Part shown: one piece after another, positions 58,150 through 64,000 of the stretch
How the letters are laid out: every line of letters begins with the position of its first letter
How positions within the stretch are numbered: the first letter of the stretch is position 1
Translations under genes and position numbers: made by a program
DNA from: Molanna angustata
Taxonomy: Eukaryota > Arthropoda > Insecta > Trichoptera > Molannidae
Assembly (NCBI GenBank): GCA_963576475.1
Contig: OY754987.1
Coordinates: forward strand, 8,798,666-8,862,665
Reading direction: 5' to 3'
Length of the DNA: 64,000 nucleotides
Notes under the pieces: generated by a model
The model's input: the letters and a program-made list of their open reading frames with translations, nothing else
Databases searched by the model: none
Told to the model about the DNA's origin: nothing

Positions 58150-58794
58150 TTATTTAAATATTCTTTTTAACAAGTAGAATAAAATCTGATGTAGGTGCAA
58201 TATAAGTTGATTCAGTTATAAATAAAATGTATAATACTATAATTAAGTTACGCGTTAAAATTTTAATTTAATTTGTGGATTAGGCTACTCTACTAGGCTA
58301 TGCCTGTCCCAGAGTATCGTTATTTAAATCAGTTCTCTTATTTTTTATTCGTCATAGTGGTACATAGGTAGAAGTGAGACAGACGTGCAAGTGTACGTAT
58401 TAGTGTAGTGTGAAATATTGCTTGATGAAAAAAGGGTTAATGCTTATATTAAATAAATTTTCGGTTATTCTTCCTTTAGTAATTAACCCGTTGTTTGATA
58501 TAGCAATATGGTTTGATATATTTGATATATAATAAGACATCTATACACTGTCTCAGAACAGGTTTCACCTAGTGAGGCAGTTTATGACAATAGTAAAATA
58601 TCTGGTAACTATTATGTAACCTAAGTTAAATATATTATATTGTATTAAAAAAAAAATTTTCTTTGTTACTAGATTTAAGGAAAATTGTATTTTATATAAA
58701 AAATAAAATAAAATAAAAATAAATAAAGCTTTTACTTTTATATGTGAGTGGGTTCTGATGGATAGAAAGTCAGTTTTAATGAAGTTAAACATTT
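58150..58794. other. Unassigned AT-rich sequence
   Basis: No gene or repeat recognised. Confidence 0.4.
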
Positions 58795-59067
58795 TAGGTC
58801 CCATGTACCTACTCGTTATTTAAGGTCCCATGTACCTACTCGTTATTTTAGGTCCCATGTACCTACTCGTTATTTTAGGTCCCATGTACCTACTCGTTAT
58901 TTTAGGTCCCATGTACCTACTCGTTATTTTAGGTCCCATGTACCTACTCGTTATTTTAGGTCCCATGTACCTACTCGTTATTTTAGGTCCCATGTACCTA
59001 CTCGTTATTTTAGGTCCCATGTACCTACTCGTTATTTTAGGTCCCATGTACCTACTCGTTATTTTTC
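58795..59067. repeat. 27-bp minisatellite, about 10 units
   Basis: The unit is tttaggtcccatgtacctac followed by tcgttat. All units look identical except for the first, which is one T shorter. Since 27 is a multiple of three and the unit lacks stops in one frame on each strand, both strands stay open (MYLLVILGP and MGPKITSRY repeats); neither is a likely gene. Confidence 0.96.
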
Positions 59068-59600
59068 TAACCATGTGTTGTATTAGTTTTTGGTATTTCG
59101 TCGAGGTTTAGTAATACTTGTCAAGTGTCTACATATTGTGTGAATGTGAGTTTCTGGTTGTCGTTTGGTGGTTTGAGGTTTTAATGTAGAAAGTGAGAGT
59201 TGACTTAACGAACAATATATGCAAATGTTATTAATTTGAGGCGATGAATTTGTATCTTTTTGCTATCCCAAAATAACCAATACACTTGAGGACTGACTCA
59301 TTGATTGAAAATAGGTACAATAAACTAATTTTATTTACCACTATGATAGGAATAATGTTATCCCAACGCCACTACCAAGATACATGCTTTCTGATTGGAT
59401 TAATGTGAATGTTCACAATATTATATAGTGTAATAATATCTTTACTAAAATGAACTTTTCTTGATGATAAATATATTGTTTTCTTTTATTATCTCGATCT
59501 AATCCATACTTATTTTTATTTGGAATAACACTTTTGCTAGTTCCTTTGGGAATATTCTGAAAATTAAAAGGTAGATAATATAAGTCAACATTTTTTTTCA
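59068..59600. other. Unassigned sequence
   Basis: No gene, RNA or repeat structure recognised. Confidence 0.4.
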
Positions 59601-59608
59601 AATATAAT

Positions 59609-60545
59609 TAGTACCTAACCCCTCACAACCCCAAGGGGATATATATGATTCGCAATTTCTTGTGTTATTTTTTTAAATGCAGATCATCAACTAGTATCGT
59701 GATGAGATTGAATTCTGAAAGTTTCATCACAATATAGTTGTGTGCAGAGATCGAACGCAGGCGGGGCCTTGCATGGGCTGCATTCGGTAAACTGTCGTAT
59801 ATTCTCAGATCCAAACGATTTGCAAACCACTTGAAGAAAAAAGTATTTGATATGTGCATCCTCCCAGTACTGACATATGGTTTTGAAACTGTTATTTTTA
59901 CAAAACGTACAGTACAGAAACTCCGAGTAACGCAACGAGCAATGGAGAGGAGGATGCTAAACATTAGTCTTCGTGATCGAAAACGCAACGAATGGATCAG
60001 AGAAAGGACAAAAGTTACCGATGTTGCATACAAGGTAGCTTCCTTAAAATGGAATTGGGCTGGCCATGTAGTAAGGACAGCAGATGATCGATGGACCAAA
60101 CGCACCCTGGAGTGGCGACCGAGAACTGGACGCAGAAACCCGGGCAGACCGCAAACAAGATGGTCTGACGACATCAAACGAGTGGCAGGAGGTCAATGGC
60201 ACAGGGTGGCGAGGGATAGGGAAGCATGGAGGTTGAAAGGGGAGGCCTATGTCCAACACTGGACGAATAATGGCTGATGATGATGATGATGATGATAGTT
60301 GTGTGCGACGTGTTTATTCTAATTTATCGATTATAGACTAAAGTACTAATTCGATTCTTTTCAAATTTCGCAAATTTCTATATTTAATGCTCACTTAGAA
60401 CCCCCTGAGATTTTGAAGTCTATCTGATCTTTGCTTCTCAATTTTTTAACAGTTAAATATATCAATGTGCCCCAAGATCAGGAAATTTAAAATTAGATAT
60501 TTTTATTTTTAAATGGCTAAAAAGGCACATTCATAAAATGGCAAT
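59609..60545 (+). mobile_element. Family C copy split by an RTE insertion
   Basis: The left part (59609-59744) has cacaaccccaaggggatata, tcatcaactagtatcgtgat and aattctgaaagtttcatcac. The right part (60306-60545) has cgacgtgtttattctaattt, atcgattatagactaaagt and cataaaatggcaatg. Put together they give the same order as the copies at 27985 and 30155. The insertion lies exactly between two copies of tagttgtgtg. Confidence 0.85.
59745..60295 (+). mobile_element. Young 5'-truncated RTE LINE insertion with intact 3' frame
   Basis: The insert is flanked by the 10-bp duplication tagttgtgtg (59735-59744 and 60296-60305). The frame runs without a stop from the 5' edge to 60277 and encodes about 175 residues of the C-terminus: RGLAWAAFGKLSYILRS, LPVLTYGFET, RAMERRMLNISLRDRKRNEW, KWNWAGHVVRTADDR and LEWRPRTGRRNPGRPQTRWS, ending HWTNNG. 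The element ends in (gat)n, typical for this RTE type. The ATG at 59738 lies in the target duplication, so it is not the element's own start. The reverse transcriptase core and endonuclease are missing, so it cannot move alone. Confidence 0.9.
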
Positions 60546-60549
60546 GTCT

Positions 60550-61040
60550 GTAGTGACATTGCCATTTATTTTAACTTCCTTTTTATTGCAATTTCTTTTT
60601 TTACTGGTATGACGACCATTATAAAATAAAAATCTAAACTATTTTAACTTGATGATGTTTCCGCAATATATTATGCCATTGTTTTTAATCCATGTTTCTA
60701 TTTTTTTCTTCCATTTCAAATGTTTCATCAATTTTATGGCCTTTATTTATTTTTATTGAATTAGAAAATTTTGAGTTAAATAATACCTAGTAATATGTCG
60801 TGTTTGTATTTGGAGACATGTAGCTAAAGAATACCATTTTTTCTGGGTATTTTATGCGTTACATTAAAATTTAGTTTATTTATAATTGTTGTAACATTAA
60901 ATTCGCCATTTGCAATTTTGCCTACCTAACATGAAAAAGGTTTTGAATTCCAATGAAATCGATTCTCGTAATATAACATATCAATTATTCTTCGATAATC
61001 GATTTAATAAAATATTATTAAAAAAATATATTTAAATAAA
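60550..61040. other. AT-rich sequence, nothing recognised
   Basis: No open frame or repeat of note. Confidence 0.4.
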
Positions 61041-61043
61041 AAA

Positions 61044-61241
61044 CCAGGGGCGGCAAGTCTGGTCTAACCGGCGAAATCAAAACCCTGACGATTATCCATA
61101 TCACGGGTATAATTATTATATGGAGTTCTATAATATCTTTAGATGTCATAGAACTCCATATGATAATTATATCCGTGATATGGGTAATCACTAGGGATTT
61201 GATTACCTACGCCGGTTGGACCAGACTTGCCCCCCCCCAGG
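61044..61241. mobile_element. Palindromic MITE, copy 2 (family M), complete
   Basis: The left arm ggcaagtctggtctaaccgg, cgaaatcaaaaccct, tatccatatcacgggtataa and attatatggagttctata is mirrored on the right, ending gccggttggaccagacttgc and a run of C. The apex is near atctttagatgtc. It matches 36105-36280 over nearly its whole length. Confidence 0.88.
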
Positions 61242-61312
61242 CTTTCAATTGTTACTTTGTAGTCTCCCATGATCACGAATATTACTTCGCTAAATACCAC
61301 TAAGCTACATAT

Positions 61313-61492
61313 GGGTCGATGGCAGAGCGGTTAGCGCGTTGGGCTAGTAATCCAGTGGTCGCGGGTTCGAATCCTGCCTCGACCTATTTCGTTCACCTAT
61401 AGCACAAGCATTTATTTACTTATTTTAGGGAACGTAAGAAGATGAAATGTACTTATTAACAAGGACATATTCATTTTTTATTGAAAAAAAAT
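61313..61492 (+). mobile_element. SINE-A copy with a well-kept tRNA-Thr-like head
   Basis: gggtcgatggcagagcggtt (A box), anticodon loop ctagtaa with AGT at the threonine position, gcgggttcgaatcctgcctc (B box) and cgacct closing the acceptor stem. The SINE body and tail follow as in other copies. The head alone would score as a tRNA, but the shared body shows a SINE. Confidence 0.88.
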
Positions 61493-61499
61493 GTAGTTG

Positions 61500-61705
61500 A
61501 TTTAAAAGAATACTGAGAGTGGTTTGTTTCAACAAAAGTATCAGTAAAAGTATGATTAAAATACTTTGATTTCGTAAATTGTTCGAAATTGTGCTATTTG
61601 ACGGCATAAGACACAACCAAAAGAATTTAATGAAATCAAAGTATTTCAACTATAGTCTTACTTTAATCTTTGTTCGAGAAACACAGCTTACTTATACTCA
61701 CTTAG
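61500..61705. other. Short AT-rich spacer
   Basis: Nothing recognised. Confidence 0.4.
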
Positions 61706-61710
61706 TTATA

Positions 61711-62590
61711 CTAGTTGCATGTAACACATGAGATTCAACTGTCGATGGCGATAGTATGCATAATCAAAGAATACGTACCAAACTATAAACAACACAAATT
61801 AATAAATATTTGAAGATATTTTATTTTCTATATAAAACATATAGGTATGTTTGTCAGGATAGGCTAGTATGGAGGTCAGTCTGTTTTTCCTACACAGAAT
61901 ATGAAAACAGTATGATGGTATGTATGTATGTTTGGAGATTTAAGTATCAAACTAGTAAGTCTTCTTACATATTGTGTATAGGCGACTACCATACAAATTG
62001 TATGATGTGATGTCGTCACTAAATTCAATTTTTATTAAAATTGTTAAAAAAAATTTGAGATGTGCTAATACATGTTAATATTTTTTTATATAAAATTAAA
62101 TTATCTAGTTGGGGTGTTCGGCTTTTTTCGATATTTTAAAAAAAATCGAAATATAGGCACTTAAACTCATAAATTTATCATAAAAAAAATATTTTTCTTT
62201 ATAAAAAATGCTTGAGAAACCCTGGAATTTAAAAAAAAAAACGAATATGAGATTTTCTATTTGTCTATCTTTTTACCAATTGTCAGCGTTCTAGCTTTTA
62301 TGGTTTCTGAGATATATGGAAAAATAAACTAAAATTTCAAAAGTTATTAACCCCTGACTGAAACAAAAATTTACAATTCTGAGTATAAAAGTTTAGTAGG
62401 CCTATAACTTTTTATATATACTGAAAATTTGGGCTCTGTAAATTGAGCGGATCAAAAGTTATAAGGGGGGACGGACACCGGACACCCACACACCCACACA
62501 CACACACAAATCTCACATAAAATGTTCTACTCCGAATTCTGAGTAAATCTATGTACCGGAACATATATGCTGCGAGGCCTCTAGTTGGTG
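61711..62590 (-). mobile_element. Helitron-like element, copy 3
   Basis: On the minus strand it ends ...tgttacatgcaactag, then T (61710). Going upstream it shows the same order as copies 1 and 2: gtgatgtcgtcacta, ttgagcggatcaaaagttat, a (CA)n run at 62485-62507, ctactccgaattctgagtaa and gctgcgaggcctctagttgg. The 5' end is not fixed; similarity fades near 62590-62640. Confidence 0.68.
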
Positions 62591-62768
62591 TTATTAGCAT
62601 GCAAAAGTTCACTACACCATACAAAATTTTCCTTCGTACACGCATCTTGGCTTATTAATGTCGATTCTATTATGAGAATTGAATTCTCATGAACGAATCG
62701 ACAGTTGGAATACACCTATCGATCAAAGGAGTGCTCTCCCGAAGCATTAAGTGCTATTTTAAATGGAT

Positions 62769-62954
62769 GGGTCTATGGCAGAGCGGTTAGCGCGCTGGGT
62801 TAGTAATCCAGTGGTCGCGAGTTCGAATCCTGCCTCGACCGATTTCGTTCACCTATAGCACAAGCATTTATTTGCTTATTTTAGGGAACGTAGGAAGATG
62901 TATATGTACTTGTTTAACAAGGACATATTCATTTTTTATATAAAAAAAAATTGT
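62769..62954 (+). mobile_element. SINE-A copy
   Basis: gggtctatggcagagcggtt, anticodon stem ctggg/tccag with loop ttagtaa, cgcgagttcgaatcctgcct, then the body atttcgttcacctatagcac and acaaggacatattc with an A/T tail. The 5' acceptor half is changed (gggtcta), so pairing with cgacc is weaker. Confidence 0.87.
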
Positions 62955-63575
62955 AAATTATTTCTTATGCTCTATATTAAATTACTTAATAGCATTACGT
63001 CCTTAAACGTACAATATTTTTTTTATTTTTATTTATTTTTCACACCTTTATCACAAAGACTATTATGAAGATTACTGCTGCCCAACTAGGTAACCCTGTT
63101 CTAGGGCTAGCAGTTTACAATTTTACCAAGCCAAATATTTGACATTTTGGTTATACATAGTTACATAGAGCGGACACCAGACATCACAACACAGTAAATT
63201 ACAATATTACATAGTTACCAATATCTTAAACACAAAAGTATAAACTGATACAGTAAATTTTGATATGTTATTATTCTAATATTATTTCTACCATAATATA
63301 ACCCGTTGTTGTCATTTATGTTATGTAGCAGTTTGACATTAAAATTTGCTCTGTGGTCTTCTCAACGTATATACTCAGTAACAATATTATTTGACTTGAG
63401 TCACAAATCAAATAAAATACAAAATCAAGATTTCTTCTTTGAAATAAATCTAATAAAAAAAGAGAAATGTTTTAGAGTTTATTTGTCTTAAAATAAGATG
63501 CAATGTAAAGACAATCCTCTCCTCGAACCAGCTTGTGTAGCGTGTAGTTATATTATTTAATATTATTTCTCAGAA
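62955..63575 (-). other. Probable 3' untranslated region of the LINE at 63576
   Basis: Read on the minus strand this follows the stop of the fragment at 63576. 63010-63120 shares words with 45655-45760, supporting a common LINE 3' end. The 61-codon plus frame at 63306 is incidental. Confidence 0.45.
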
Positions 63576-63749
63576 TTATTGTTGGATGTTTAATATTTGG
63601 GCAATTTCTGTCCTTCCGTAATTCCCTATATATTTTTTTATTCTTGTTTTAAATAATGTATGTGAAGTTATTACCTTGAGAGACATAGGTAAAGTATTAT
63701 AAATTCGTGGAGCGATAAATGATGCATTTCTTTGTCCGAAATATGTATA
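63576..63749 (-). pseudogene. LINE C-terminal fragment
   Basis: Fifty-seven codons on the minus strand read YTYFGQRNASFIAPRIYNTL, then PMSLKVITSHTLFKTRIKKY, ending NIQQ and TAA. It is the standard end of a CR1/Jockey-like reverse transcriptase (Y/W-N-x-LP followed by F-K). It was found by translation by eye. Confidence 0.72.
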
Positions 63750-64000
63750 TTTATTTTAATTAATTTAAATACAAAAAAGTACAATTTATTACATCTAGCA
63801 TAAACAAATAAAATTAAAATAACATATTTAAATAGAATGATTTACATATTTAAAAACAAGAAAAATATTCAATATACATCAAATAACACAAAAAAAGTAA
63901 CAAATAATGTATAATAAATTTGTCTCCTGATTATATTCTTTCCCCCTCCTCTCTTCTTCCCTTCGTCTTTTTATTATTTTTATATTATTTTTTGTTTTAT
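63750..64000. other. AT-rich edge of the window
   Basis: Possibly upstream sequence of the LINE fragment or another element's A-rich tail; nothing can be read. Confidence 0.35.

Noticed and set aside
58795..59067. Telomeric TTAGG repeats
   Set aside because: The unit contains ttagg once per 27 bp but is not a (TTAGG)n array.
59665..60177. 170-codon minus-strand gene
   Set aside because: It is antisense to the RTE frame at 59745-60277, which is recognisable.
61313..61386. Host tRNA-Thr gene
   Set aside because: The head resembles a tRNA, but the same SINE body follows it and three other heads.

Overview
The window is AT-rich, eukaryotic and almost entirely transposable-element sequence. I find no intact cellular protein gene, no rRNA and no convincing host tRNA gene. 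The repeat types (RTE, CR1/Jockey and L2-like LINE 3' ends, tRNA-headed SINEs, hAT, piggyBac-like and Helitron-like elements, long microsatellites) point to an arthropod, most likely an insect. Short motifs such as taggtacctac and LINE tails carrying gaaattgcc...gcaataa resemble lepidopteran repeats, but that placement is tentative.

1-6190 holds degraded LINE C-termini on both strands and a hAT-like short element. 6192-18492 is the largest unit: a 12.3-kb LTR retrotransposon with two ~2.98-kb LTRs that look identical by eye except for one TA step, a CTAG target duplication, a primer-site candidate and a purine tract, but no recognisable gag or pol in its 6.3-kb interior. It fits a recently moved non-autonomous LARD. 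Just after it lie a 200-N assembly gap, another LINE end and a ~470-bp TA run.

19858-31220 holds a Helitron end cut by a 1,127-bp near-perfect hairpin (554-bp arms, 19-bp loop), a hAT transposase remnant, a ~1.55-kb satellite of ~50-bp units with higher-order structure, several foldback elements, and a 688-bp palindromic element flanked by TTAA. 31540-41620 is dense in RTE and L2-like 3' ends, MITEs, SINEs and a SINE/LINE chimera. 42225-45383 has a TIR-like element, a 141-bp tandem array, and a G-rich 18-bp minisatellite (~72 units) whose antisense strand is open for 465 codons.

45400-58150 carries MITEs, RTE and LINE remnants, a SINE, a hAT-like TIR element and two tandem Helitron-like copies. 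58795-64000 holds a 27-bp minisatellite, an RTE insertion nested in another repeat with a clean 10-bp duplication, a palindromic MITE, a third long Helitron-like copy and two more SINEs.

The elements work as parasites and partners rather than as a pathway. SINEs appear to borrow LINE tails, MITEs and the LARD need enzymes supplied elsewhere, and insertions nest inside one another. All coordinates and similarities were judged by eye; no database search was made.
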